From assembly GCF_043555935.1 (NCBI RefSeq), contig NZ_JBIGIB010000003.1:186001-250000 (forward strand): DNA of 64,000 nt, read 5' to 3'. Position 1 is the stretch's first letter. Each line of letters starts with the position of its first letter. Positions 26,965 through 34,630 of the stretch are shown here, one piece after another. A model generated the notes under the pieces. The model searched no databases. It was not told the DNA's origin and saw only the letters and a list, made by a program, of their open reading frames with translations. A program made the translations under genes and the position numbers. The DNA comes from Pelomonas baiyunensis. GTDB lineage: Bacteria > Pseudomonadota > Gammaproteobacteria > Burkholderiales > Burkholderiaceae_C.

Positions 26965-27912
26965 TCACGGGCAGCCCTGCATCAGCTGTGAGGTCATCTG
27001 CCCGCTGTCGACGAGCGTCAGCAGCAGGTAGCCAGCGCCCAGGCCCACAGCGCCCACGGCGGTGGCGGCCAGGGCGCGGCCCGGGGTGAGGCCGCTGACG
27101 CGCAAGTAGCGCCACCACACCCAGCCCAGCCACAGGCTCAGCGCCAGCAGGCACAGGCCTTCCAGCGCGCCAGCCAGCAAGAACAGCGGGCGGCTCACCG
27201 TGTCCAGGTACAGGGTCTGGGCTTGCAGCAGTTGTTCGGGGTCCAGGCCGGCGGGGGGCGCGCCCGCCGGCAGCTGGCCGGTTTTCAGGTCCGCCTGGCA
27301 CAAGAGCACGCGGGCGCCGTTGCCGATCTGCTGGGCCGTGTGCCGGATCTGTTGCCAGTTGCGCGCCACCACCGGGTCGGCCATGCCCACGTTGGTGAGC
27401 GCCCCGGCCAGCGCCAGCAACACCAGCGTGGCGCCGCCGAAGCGGGCCACCGCGCCGAAGAAGCCGGCAAACGCCTGCCGGTTGCCCAGCAATTTGCTGC
27501 CGCCGTGCACCACGGCCGCCGCACCCAGGAACACGAACAGCTGGCGCAGCACCGTGGCGCCTTGCGTCAGGGCGTCCTGCGGCTTGGCGGCCTCCAGCGG
27601 CGCCATGCTGGCCACCGGGAAGGCCACGGCCACCCCGGCGGCCACGGCGAGGGACAGGATCAGGAAGCTCACCCCGTCTTGCACCGGCTTGCCTTCGGTC
27701 GGCTTGGCCTCGGGTTTGGCGTCCTGCTTTGCATCCGCCTTGGCCTCGGGTTTGGCATCGGGTTTGGCCGCGCCCCCCGGCCCGCCCGCCGCCGCCGGCG
27801 CCGCGTTGGCCAGTTGATCCGCCAACACCTGGCTGGGGTGCGCCAGCGTGTGGGTGAACTGGCCCAGCCATTGCGGAATCTGGGCCAGCAGGTCGTCGAC
27901 GGATTTGGGCAT
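26965..27912 (-). CDS. Five-helix membrane protein with K/A/P-rich linker
   Basis: A 315-residue protein with GGGAG before the ATG at 27912. A soluble start (MPKSVDDLLAQIPQWLGQF) leads to a charged low-complexity linker of Lys-Pro-Glu-Ala repeats (about 48-74). Five membrane helices follow (including GVSFLILSLAVAAGVAVAF, LFVFLGAAAVVHGG, GATLVLLALAGALTNVGMA, LAGALEGLCLLALSLWLGW and AVGLGAGYLLLTLV), with a periplasmic or cytosolic loop around WQQIRHTAQQIGNGA. The layout is loosely Yip1-like. It is embedded in the PEP-CTERM operon, 23 bp after one secreted protein and 50 bp before another, suggesting a helper for their membrane stage. Confidence 0.7.
   Translation of the reverse strand: MPKSVDDLLAQIPQWLGQFTHTLAHPSQVLADQLANAAPAAAGGPGGAAKPDAKPEAKADAKQDAKPEAKPTEGKPVQDGVSFLILSLAVAAGVAVAFPVASMAPLEAAKPQDALTQGATVLRQLFVFLGAAAVVHGGSKLLGNRQAFAGFFGAVARFGGATLVLLALAGALTNVGMADPVVARNWQQIRHTAQQIGNGARVLLCQADLKTGQLPAGAPPAGLDPEQLLQAQTLYLDTVSRPLFLLAGALEGLCLLALSLWLGWVWWRYLRVSGLTPGRALAATAVGAVGLGAGYLLLTLVDSGQMTSQLMQGCP
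27703..27756 (-). repeat. 36-bp-period coding repeat
   Basis: CTTGGCCTCGGGTTTGGC occurs at 27703-27720 and again at 27739-27756, a 36-bp step equal to 12 codons, within the Lys/Ala/Pro/Glu linker of the membrane protein. It marks a recently expanded low-complexity linker. Confidence 0.6.
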
Positions 27913-27935
27913 GACGGGCTCCCGGTGGAGGTGTT

Positions 27936-28619
27936 TCAGCGCGAACGCGGGGCCTGCTGGCGGCGGCGGTTCCACGCCCCGATTCCGGCCAGGCCGGCGG
28001 CCATCAGCGCCCAACTGCCGGGTTCGGGCACGGGGGCCAGTGCGGCGGCGTAGCTCAGGTTGTCGATGGCGAAGGAGGCCGAGCAGCAGCCGTTGCTCTC
28101 GAACACCAGGCGGTTGAAGGTCTGGTCCGACGTGAAACCGATGAACTGCAGGCCGCTGCCGGAGGGCTGCAGCCGTGCCACGTTGCGGTAGGAGCCGAGA
28201 CCCTCCAGGCTGTTGGCGTCGACGGTGAAGTTGGGCGGCACGCCGTTGAACCAAGCCCCGAAGGCGCGCAGCGGCGTGTTGAAGCTCATGTCCGCCCAGC
28301 TGCCGCCCGGCAGGCCGAAGAACAGGTTGGTGGTGCCGTCGATGTCTCGCAGCAAGGTCGGGGAGTCGATCATCCAGGAGCCTTGCAACACGAAGTCGCC
28401 GCCGAAGTTGCCACTGGCGGCGGGGTGGTTGGAGGCGATGGAGATGTCCTGCGCGAAACGGTTGAAGTTCTCGGTGCGGGTGGCGCCAACGGCGGCGAGA
28501 AAGGCGGCCTCGCTGTTGTAGACCTGGAAGCCCGCGTGGGCGCTGCTGGCAGCGGTCAGCGCGACGATGGCGGCAGCACAGGCACGCAGGGGCAGAGACA
28601 GAGGCAGAAAGCGCGGCAT
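27936..28619 (-). CDS. PEP-CTERM protein, first gene of a SARP-box operon
   Basis: A 227-residue protein from the ATG at 28619, with AGGA 6 nt upstream. It has a signal peptide (PLRACAAAIVALTAASSAHA), a GFQVYNSEAAFLAAVG start common to PEP-CTERM proteins with a jelly-roll ectodomain, a CC pair in ESNGCCSASF, the strand FAIDNLSYA, and the tail VPEPGSWALMAAGLAGIGA followed by RRR. Its promoter carries the paired 11-bp repeats at 28672-28693. It leads an apparent operon with the membrane protein and two further PEP-CTERM genes down to 23322, with gaps of 23 to 56 bp. Confidence 0.88.
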   Translation of the reverse strand: MPRFLPLSLPLRACAAAIVALTAASSAHAGFQVYNSEAAFLAAVGATRTENFNRFAQDISIASNHPAASGNFGGDFVLQGSWMIDSPTLLRDIDGTTNLFFGLPGGSWADMSFNTPLRAFGAWFNGVPPNFTVDANSLEGLGSYRNVARLQPSGSGLQFIGFTSDQTFNRLVFESNGCCSASFAIDNLSYAAALAPVPEPGSWALMAAGLAGIGAWNRRRQQAPRSR

Positions 28620-28658
28620 GGAAATCCTCGGTAAGACCCGCAAGGGGTGACGAGGGTC

Positions 28659-28705
28659 ATGCTGCCGGCCGGGCGTCTCAGCGGCGTCTCAGCGGCAGGT
28701 TCAGC
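28659..28705 (-). promoter_or_regulatory. 11-bp direct repeats and promoter of the PEP-CTERM operon (SARP-type box)
   Basis: Two perfect adjacent copies of GGCGTCTCAGC (plus-strand reading) lie at 28672-28682 and 28683-28693, followed by a degenerate third unit GGCAGGTTCAGC (28694-28705). On the minus strand the repeats end 7 nt before CAGCAT (28664-28659), a plausible -10 hexamer 40 nt upstream of the start codon at 28619. The same arrangement, with the same 7-nt spacing, is found at 33007-33055. Direct repeats with 11-bp period just upstream of the -10 are the known signature of SARP-family sites. Confidence 0.75.
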
Positions 28706-28758
28706 GGGCGCGATGGGGCTGGGTGCGCCCCCCAGAGGTGGGGGAGCTGCTTCGGGCT

Positions 28759-31700
28759 TCAGGCCGCGCGCGGTTCCCGCCGGGCGGCGGCGGCGGCGTC
28801 GAACAGGCTCGGCCGCTCGCTGCCCTTGAGCACCGACAGCGCCGCGCGGGCGCGCTTGGCGTCGGCCGGCGTGCCGCTGTGCGCGGTCAGCCAGGCGCAG
28901 GCGCGCCAGTGCAGGTCGGCGTAGCCGGCCGTGCTGGCGTGGGCGGCCACGGCCTCGGCCACCGGGCGCAGCGCGGCGTCCGGCTCGCCGGCCAGGGTGC
29001 GGGCGCGCAGGGCCAGCAGCGCGGCTTCAGCCGCCCATTCCTGCAGGCCGTGGCTGCGGGCCACGGCCGCCAGGCGCTCGGCGGCGGCCAGCGCGGCGGG
29101 GGCGTCGCCGTCGGCCAGGGCCAGCTCCACGTCCACGCGGGCCTCGCGGGCTTGCACCATGGGGTGCTGCAGCCGGGCGCTGGCGGCACGCAACCGTGCC
29201 AGGTCTTCCGCAGCCGGGCGCTGGCCGCGGGCGGTGGCGGCGAGCGTGGCCATCAACACCCAGTTGGACACGCGCAGCGGCTCCTGCGCCTCGCGCAGCA
29301 ACGGGGCGGCGGCGGCCAGCAGGGCGGCGGCGTCTTCCACGCGGCCGCATTGCAGGCGCAGCCGGGTCAGCCGCACGCGGGCCTCGGCCTCGAACAGCGC
29401 GCTGGATTGCGCCTGCGCCTGCGTCAGTGCCAGTTGCAGCGTGGCGTCGGCTTCCGCGTGGCGGCCGGCGGCGGTGAGCACGCTGCCCAGCACCAGGCGC
29501 GACAGGCACTCGGTGTGGCTCACGCCGGCCCAGCTTTGCAGGCTGCGGCGGGCCATGTCCTCCGCAGCCGGCAGGTTGCCCAGGGCATGCAGCATCACGG
29601 CCAGGTCGTTTTCCACGGTGAGGCCGCGGCAGTAGTCGGGGTGGCGCGCCAGCAGTGTGGCCAGCGCGTCGTGGGCGGGCAGCACATGGCCGCCGAACCA
29701 GTGGATCTGGCCCTCGAAACTCAGCACCGAAGGCAGGTGCGGGCCCGCCTCGCGCAGCTGGGCCAGCAGGGCCCAGGCGGCGGGGATGTCGGGCTCGCGC
29801 ATGGCGAGTTCGATGAGCACCTCGTAGGCCTGCACCCGCTCTTTGGCCGGCAGGTCGGGCAGCAGCTCGCGCAGGCGGGCAGCGTGCAGGGCGGCCGCGG
29901 GCAGGTCGCCGGCGAACACGCGGTTGTCCACCAGCGCGGCCCGCAGGCGCCCTTCCATCAGCAGGCGCTGGGCGGGGTCGGCCACGCCGTCTAGCTGTGC
30001 GCGGATGGCGTTCAGGGCCACCTCGCCGCGCGCCAGGTCTTCAAACAGCGCGCAGGCGGCCAGCTCCAGCCGGGCCAGCAGGGACTGGGCCAGGTCTTGC
30101 GATTCATCGGCCACCTCGCGCCACACGGCGATGGCTTCGTCGTAGCGGCCCCGGGCCTTGAGTTGCTCGGCGCCGCGGTGGCGCCAGGCCAGCGCGGTTT
30201 GGGGCTCACCGGCCGCGCGCCAGTGCTCGGCCACCGTCATGGCATCAGCCTGGGGCTGGCTGCCCAGCCACAGGGCCGCGTGGCGGTGCAGGGCCAGCCG
30301 CCGCGCGGCGCCCAGCTGCGCGGCCGTGGCCTGGCGGATGAGGTCGTGGGCGCAGGCCCAGCCGCCCGGGTGTTCGGCGAGCATGCCGGCCTGGTGCGCG
30401 GTGTGGCGGGCGGCGTGCCACGCGGAGTCGCCGGCTTCACCGTCGGGCAGGCCCAGCATCAGCCGCAAGGCGGCCTCGGGCACGGGTTGCACCAACACGG
30501 CCGCGGCCTCCACGGTCTGTGCAGCCGCGGCCGGCAGGGCGCGCAGGCGGCGCTGCACCATGTCGCGCACGCGCTCGGGCAGCGCCGCGGGGCTGGCCTG
30601 CGCGGGGGCACCGGCGGCCACCAACTCGTTCAGGGCGAAGGGGTTGCCGGCGCTCAGGGCGTGCAGGCGGTCCAGGTCGTCGGCGCCGAAGCCGCTGTCG
30701 GGCCAACGCGCGCGGCAGACTTCATCCAGCGCGTCGCGGCTCAGGGGCGGGAGGTCCAGCGTGGTCAGGCGGCCGGCTTCGCGCAGCGCTTGCAGCGCCT
30801 GTGTGTGGCTGGCGGGCAGTTCATGCGGGCGGGCGGCGGCACGCCAGCGCAGGCGCTCGCCGTGGGCCAGCATCAGCAGCCATTCCACCGTGGCGGTGTC
30901 GCACCACTGCAGGTCGTCCACGCGCAGCACCGGGCCCAACAGCTCGAAGGCGCGGGCCAGGGCTTCGGCCAGGCGGGCTTGGGCGGTGAGCGCGTCCAGC
31001 GGGGGCAGGGGTTCGTCCGGGGCCAGCTCGGGCAGCACGCGGGCCAGGTCCAGCCGGTAGGGGCGCAGGGGGCCGCGGGGGTCGTCGAGGGCGGCCTGCA
31101 GCGTGGGCAGGCGGGTGCGCAGCACGTCCAGCAGCGGCCGGTAGGGCATGCCGTGCAGGCCTTCCAACCCGCGCAGGCAGGGCGCGTGCGGGAAGGCCGC
31201 GGCCAGCAGCGTGCTCTTGCCGGCGCCGGGCTCGCCCAGCACCAGCACGGCCGCGGCCGGGCTGTGGCGCAGCTGGGCGTGTTCCGCGTCGCGCGCCGGC
31301 GGCGGTGGGTGGGTGGGCGCGGCCAGCGGCTGCTGGCGGTGTTGCTGCAGCCAGCGGCGGTGCAGGGCCTGCGCGGTTTCCAGGCGCCAGGCCTCGAAGG
31401 CGTCATAACCGTTCAGTCGCCAACCGGAAAGCCAGTCCTGCGCCTGCGGTGCGGCGTCGGGCAAGACGCCGAGATCGGTGGGCAGGTTCAGCGCCAGCAC
31501 GAAGCCGTCGGCGCGCAGCGCGTCGGCAAAGCCCCAGTCGCGCAGCAGCGTGCGGGCGCGGTGCAGGTTGACCCGCAGGTGGTGCAGGGCGTCGGTGGGT
31601 TCGGCCTCGGGCCAAAACAGCGCAGCCAGGCGCTCGCGCGCCATGCCGGCTTCGCCCTGAACGGCCAGCACCAGCACCAGCGCACCGGGCACGGTGGTGG

Positions 31701-31761
31701 GCAGGCGACGGGGCGGCGAGCCCTCGGGGGCCCAGGCGGGAACGGTGAGCAGGCGCAGCAT
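28759..31761 (-). CDS. SARP/AfsR-like transcriptional regulator with ATPase and helical repeats
   Basis: A 1000-residue regulator from the ATG at 31761. Residues about 20-75 form an OmpR-type winged helix in the style of SARP proteins (RERLAALFWPEAEPTDALHH, RVNLHRARTLL), followed by a shortened BTAD-like helical region. An STAND/AAA-type ATPase follows with Walker A GEPGAGKST near 176-184 and the sensor-like VDDLQWCDTATVEWLL. From about 480 onward are TPR-like helical repeats. Such proteins bind direct repeats and activate adjacent genes when ATP and an unknown signal are present. It is the second gene after a PEP-CTERM gene whose promoter has the 11-bp repeats, implying autoregulation. Confidence 0.85.
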   Translation of the reverse strand: MLRLLTVPAWAPEGSPPRRLPTTVPGALVLVLAVQGEAGMARERLAALFWPEAEPTDALHHLRVNLHRARTLLRDWGFADALRADGFVLALNLPTDLGVLPDAAPQAQDWLSGWRLNGYDAFEAWRLETAQALHRRWLQQHRQQPLAAPTHPPPPARDAEHAQLRHSPAAAVLVLGEPGAGKSTLLAAAFPHAPCLRGLEGLHGMPYRPLLDVLRTRLPTLQAALDDPRGPLRPYRLDLARVLPELAPDEPLPPLDALTAQARLAEALARAFELLGPVLRVDDLQWCDTATVEWLLMLAHGERLRWRAAARPHELPASHTQALQALREAGRLTTLDLPPLSRDALDEVCRARWPDSGFGADDLDRLHALSAGNPFALNELVAAGAPAQASPAALPERVRDMVQRRLRALPAAAAQTVEAAAVLVQPVPEAALRLMLGLPDGEAGDSAWHAARHTAHQAGMLAEHPGGWACAHDLIRQATAAQLGAARRLALHRHAALWLGSQPQADAMTVAEHWRAAGEPQTALAWRHRGAEQLKARGRYDEAIAVWREVADESQDLAQSLLARLELAACALFEDLARGEVALNAIRAQLDGVADPAQRLLMEGRLRAALVDNRVFAGDLPAAALHAARLRELLPDLPAKERVQAYEVLIELAMREPDIPAAWALLAQLREAGPHLPSVLSFEGQIHWFGGHVLPAHDALATLLARHPDYCRGLTVENDLAVMLHALGNLPAAEDMARRSLQSWAGVSHTECLSRLVLGSVLTAAGRHAEADATLQLALTQAQAQSSALFEAEARVRLTRLRLQCGRVEDAAALLAAAAPLLREAQEPLRVSNWVLMATLAATARGQRPAAEDLARLRAASARLQHPMVQAREARVDVELALADGDAPAALAAAERLAAVARSHGLQEWAAEAALLALRARTLAGEPDAALRPVAEAVAAHASTAGYADLHWRACAWLTAHSGTPADAKRARAALSVLKGSERPSLFDAAAAARREPRAA

Positions 31762-31841
31762 GGCGCGCGAAGTGTCGCGCAGGGGCTGCCGTCGCACGGG
31801 GTGCTGCGTGAGGCTGCTTCGGGGGGCACAGGGCCCCAGTG

Positions 31842-32975
31842 TCAGACGGCGCTGGAGCGGATGCGTGGGCGGACACGCAGGGCGCAGGCCAATGCCCACG
31901 CCACCAAGGCGGCAATGGGCGGCTCAGGCACCGCTGCGGGCGCAGCCAACGCGGTGACGATGCCGTTGCGCAGCACCAGCCCGCCCTCGGCGTCCAGCCC
32001 CGAGCCCAACCCCGGCTTGAGGGTGGCGAAGTCCGAGGCGCCGCCCGGGCCGGGCACCACATCAAGCCGCAGGTAGGCCAGCCCACCGCTGTCGGTGAGG
32101 CCCAACACGCCCAGGCTACCGATGACGTCGCCTTGCAGGTCGAACAAGTTGGCGTCAAGGCCGGCGTCAAAGGACAACGTTTCCAGGTCGCCCGCGTCCG
32201 AGAACAGGCCGGCGGGGCCGACGTTCTCGAGCAGCAGGTCCAGCGACGGTTCATAAAGGTTGACGCGGTGCTGCGTGTTCACGCCCACGATGAAGCCGGC
32301 AGCCATGGCCAAGCCGGTGTCGGCCGCAAAGCCCAGGGGCCGGCTGACCTGGGAGGTGCTGCCCACGGCGCCGTCGGTGCGCACCAGACGCAGGCGGCCG
32401 TCCGCGGTCGTGCCCAGCAGGCCGGTGCCGGCGCCGGCCGTGTTGACCTGGCCGAAGAGGGACTGGCCGCGCGGCAGGTCGAAGGCCAGCAGGTCGCTGC
32501 CCAGCGAGAACAGGCCCGGTGCCGAGGACACGCTGAACGACGGGGACAGCTGGGGGTCGAAGTAGGTCAGCCCGCCCGCTGAGTTGACGGCGACGACGAA
32601 GCCCAGGCTGCGGGCGATGCCGCCTCGGGCGGACAAGGCCAGCGGCCCGGTGCTGGCAGCGTCGGTGCTACCGTCGGCGCGGATGCGGTCGGTGGCCACC
32701 AGGGTCAGGCCGCCTTCGTCGCTCACACCCAGGACGCCCTGGCGCGCGACGCCCAGCGTAGGCGCGAACAGGTCGCCCGACTGCGTGGTGTGCGCGGCCA
32801 GGTGGCTGCCTTGCGCGATGCCGGTGGCGGCAATGCCGGGGGTGATGCGGCTCACGCGCAGGTCCACCGTGGTCAGCGTGGGGGCGGCGCTGGCGCCAAG
32901 GCTGGCGGCGCAGCAGCAGGCGGCCAGGGCCCGCCGGTACAGCGTCAGCAGGGAGGGGCGGGGCAGTGTGGGCAT
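31842..32975 (-). CDS. PEP-CTERM protein upstream of the SARP-like regulator
   Basis: A 377-residue secreted protein. The signal peptide contains a run of cysteines (ALAACCCAASLGASA), so lipid modification or an unusual cleavage site is possible. The mature part is a repetitive beta-rich domain with recurring glycine-aspartate turns (GVLGVSDEGGLTLVATDRI, GLLGTTADGRLRLVRTD, GVLGLTDSGGLAYLRLD), spaced like a propeller. The tail is VPEPPIAALVAWALACALRV plus RPRIR. Its promoter at 33007-33055 carries the paired 11-bp repeats, and the regulator gene begins 80 bp after its stop. Substrate or surface role is unknown. Confidence 0.85.
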   Translation of the reverse strand: MPTLPRPSLLTLYRRALAACCCAASLGASAAPTLTTVDLRVSRITPGIAATGIAQGSHLAAHTTQSGDLFAPTLGVARQGVLGVSDEGGLTLVATDRIRADGSTDAASTGPLALSARGGIARSLGFVVAVNSAGGLTYFDPQLSPSFSVSSAPGLFSLGSDLLAFDLPRGQSLFGQVNTAGAGTGLLGTTADGRLRLVRTDGAVGSTSQVSRPLGFAADTGLAMAAGFIVGVNTQHRVNLYEPSLDLLLENVGPAGLFSDAGDLETLSFDAGLDANLFDLQGDVIGSLGVLGLTDSGGLAYLRLDVVPGPGGASDFATLKPGLGSGLDAEGGLVLRNGIVTALAAPAAVPEPPIAALVAWALACALRVRPRIRSSAV

Positions 32976-33006
32976 GGCAAGCGTTGCAGGAATCGAGCGG
33001 CAGACG

Positions 33007-33055
33007 ATGTTGGCGGCGTGGCGTCTCAGCGGCGTCTCAGCCCGGCAGGGCCAGC
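33007..33055 (-). promoter_or_regulatory. 11-bp direct repeats and promoter of the PEP-CTERM/SARP operon
   Basis: Two perfect copies of GGCGTCTCAGC lie at 33020-33030 and 33031-33041, with a degenerate GGCAGGGCCAGC at 33044-33055 matching the third unit at the other site. Reading the minus strand, 7 nt separate the repeat from CAACAT (33012-33007), which is 32 nt before the start codon at 32975. Ten of the 14 positions following the repeat are identical to the site at 28659-28693. The region is shared with divergent proC (start 33080), which could also be affected. Confidence 0.75.
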
Positions 33056-33079
33056 CCCCAGGGCCTAGACTCGCGCCCC

Positions 33080-33898
33080 ATGAATTCAGCGCACACCCTG
33101 GCGTTCATCGGCGGCGGCAACATGGCCGGCGCCATCCTTGGAGGCCTGCTGCGCGCGGGCCAGGTGCAGGCGGCAGATGTGCTCGTCGTCGAGCCCTATG
33201 CCCCGCAGCGCGACAAGCTGCGCGCCGACTTCGGCGTCGAGGCCCTGGCGGCGGGCGACGCCTCGCTGGCCCGCGCCGGCACCGTCATCTGGGCGGTGAA
33301 GCCGCAGCTGTTCACCGCGGCGGCCGAGCCGCTGCAGGCCTGGCTGGGCGGTGCGCTGCACCTGAGCGTGATGGCGGGCATCCCGTCGGCCTCACTGGTC
33401 AGGCTGACCGGCAGCGAGCGTGTGGTGCGCAGCATGCCCAACACGCCCGCCCTGGTGGGCAAGGGCATGACCGGGCTGTATGCACGCCCGGCGGTGTCGG
33501 CCGACGAACGCGCCGCGGTGGAGCGCCTGCTCAAGCCCACCGGCCAGACGCTGTGGGTGGATCGCGAGGACGACCTCGACGCCGTGACCGCGCTGTCCGG
33601 CTCGGGCCCGGCGTATTTCTTCTTCTTCGTTGAAGCCATGATGGCCGCGGCCGTGGACATGGGCCTGACGGCCGAGCAGGGCCGCCGCCTGGCGCTGGCC
33701 ACCTGCGGCGGCGCGGCAGCCTTGGGGCTGGCCTCGCCCGAGTCGCCCACCACGCTGCGCGAACGCGTCACCAGCAAGGGCGGCACCACGCATGCGGCCA
33801 TCACCTCGCTACAAGGCGACGGGGTGGACGCTGCAATCCGGCGCGCGGTGCGGGCGGCTCAACACCGCGCTGCGGAACTCGGCAAAGAGTTCGGCTGA
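33080..33898 (+). CDS. proC: Pyrroline-5-carboxylate reductase
   Basis: A 272-residue enzyme of normal length for the last step of proline synthesis: reduction of pyrroline-5-carboxylate with NADPH in the cytosol. The Rossmann fingerprint is FIGGGNMAGAILGGLL at residues 8-23. Conserved SMPNTPALVGKGMTGLYA, ALSGSGPAYFFFFVEAM and the C-terminal TLRERVTSKGGTTHAAI are all present. It is followed after 9 bp by ubiC. With putA at the other end of the window, both directions of proline metabolism are represented, though the loci are unlinked. Confidence 0.96.
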   Translation: MNSAHTLAFIGGGNMAGAILGGLLRAGQVQAADVLVVEPYAPQRDKLRADFGVEALAAGDASLARAGTVIWAVKPQLFTAAAEPLQAWLGGALHLSVMAGIPSASLVRLTGSERVVRSMPNTPALVGKGMTGLYARPAVSADERAAVERLLKPTGQTLWVDREDDLDAVTALSGSGPAYFFFFVEAMMAAAVDMGLTAEQGRRLALATCGGAAALGLASPESPTTLRERVTSKGGTTHAAITSLQGDGVDAAIRRAVRAAQHRAAELGKEFG

Positions 33899-33907
33899 CA
33901 CCGCGGG

Positions 33908-34450
33908 ATGGGCATTGCCACGCGAGACAGCCTGCGCGACTGGCTGCGGGCACCCGGCTCGCTGAGCCGGCGCCTGGCGCGCCTGGGCCAGCGCTTCGAG
34001 GTGCAGGTGCTGCACCAGGGCGTGACGCCGTTTCGCGCGCTGGAGCGGGCCGCGTTGGGCCTGCCGCCGCGCGGGCTGACCGTGGTGCGCGAGGTGATTT
34101 TGCGGGTCGACGGCGAGCCGCTGGTGTGGGCGCGGTCGGCCCTGCACCAACGCGCCACCACCGGCCCCTGGCGGGCGCTGAAGGGTCTGGGCACGCGGCC
34201 GCTGGCCCACCTGCTGTACGACGACCCGCACATTCACCGCAGCGAGTTGCAGCCCCGCCGCCTGGCGCGCCAGGGTCACACCCGGCGCCATGCCGAGCGC
34301 CAGTGGGCCGAGGCCACGGGCACGGCCATGTCGTCGCAGATGCTGTGGTCCCGCCACTCGGTGTTCAGCCGGGGCGGTGCGCAGTTGCGCGTGATGGAGC
34401 TGTTCGCGCCAGAACTGGCCGGGCACCGCCCCGGCCGGCTGCGCCGCTGA
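33908..34450 (+). CDS. ubiC: Chorismate--pyruvate lyase
   Basis: A 180-residue UbiC homologue that converts chorismate to 4-hydroxybenzoate and pyruvate, the first step to ubiquinone. Diagnostic elements are REVILRVDGEPLVWARS (arginine-rich active-site strand), the RPLAHLLYDDPHIHRSEL segment and the C-terminal catalytic glutamate in VMELFAPEL. Its product is the substrate of UbiA at 38336. It is tightly linked to proC (9 bp), so probably co-transcribed. Possible weak termination at the T-run 34485-34490. Confidence 0.92.
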   Translation: MGIATRDSLRDWLRAPGSLSRRLARLGQRFEVQVLHQGVTPFRALERAALGLPPRGLTVVREVILRVDGEPLVWARSALHQRATTGPWRALKGLGTRPLAHLLYDDPHIHRSELQPRRLARQGHTRRHAERQWAEATGTAMSSQMLWSRHSVFSRGGAQLRVMELFAPELAGHRPGRLRR

Positions 34451-34630
34451 GCGAAAACGCCACGCTGCCTGTCCGCGGGCTGTCTTTTTTCATGGTCGAG
34501 CGTTTTTCCTGAGTCATAAATTCGCTTCAAATCCATAAACGCCCATAAACTCTGATCCGTACCAGAGAGGCGTTAGTAGACCGGCCCTGCCATGCAGTGA
34601 AAAGAAGCCGGCGCAGTGACTGGGGCAGTG
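34451..34630. other. AT-rich promoter region with CATAAA repeats
   Basis: This gap between ubiC and the AP2-like gene is clearly AT-richer than its surroundings. It contains a T-run (34485-34490), three copies of CATAAA (34515-34520, 34534-34539, 34544-34549, the last two one helical turn apart) and no open frame. It probably holds the downstream gene's promoter and a binding site. Confidence 0.4.

Noticed and set aside
26914..27871. N-terminal extension of the NxxGxxAF protein to a far upstream start
   Set aside because: It would overlap the five-helix membrane protein gene in another frame, and the ATG at 26914 gives a proper signal peptide and ribosome site.
30158..32076. Long plus-strand frames opposite the regulator gene
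   Set aside because: Gln/Gly/Arg-rich shadow sequence without domain features; the minus-strand regulator is coherent.
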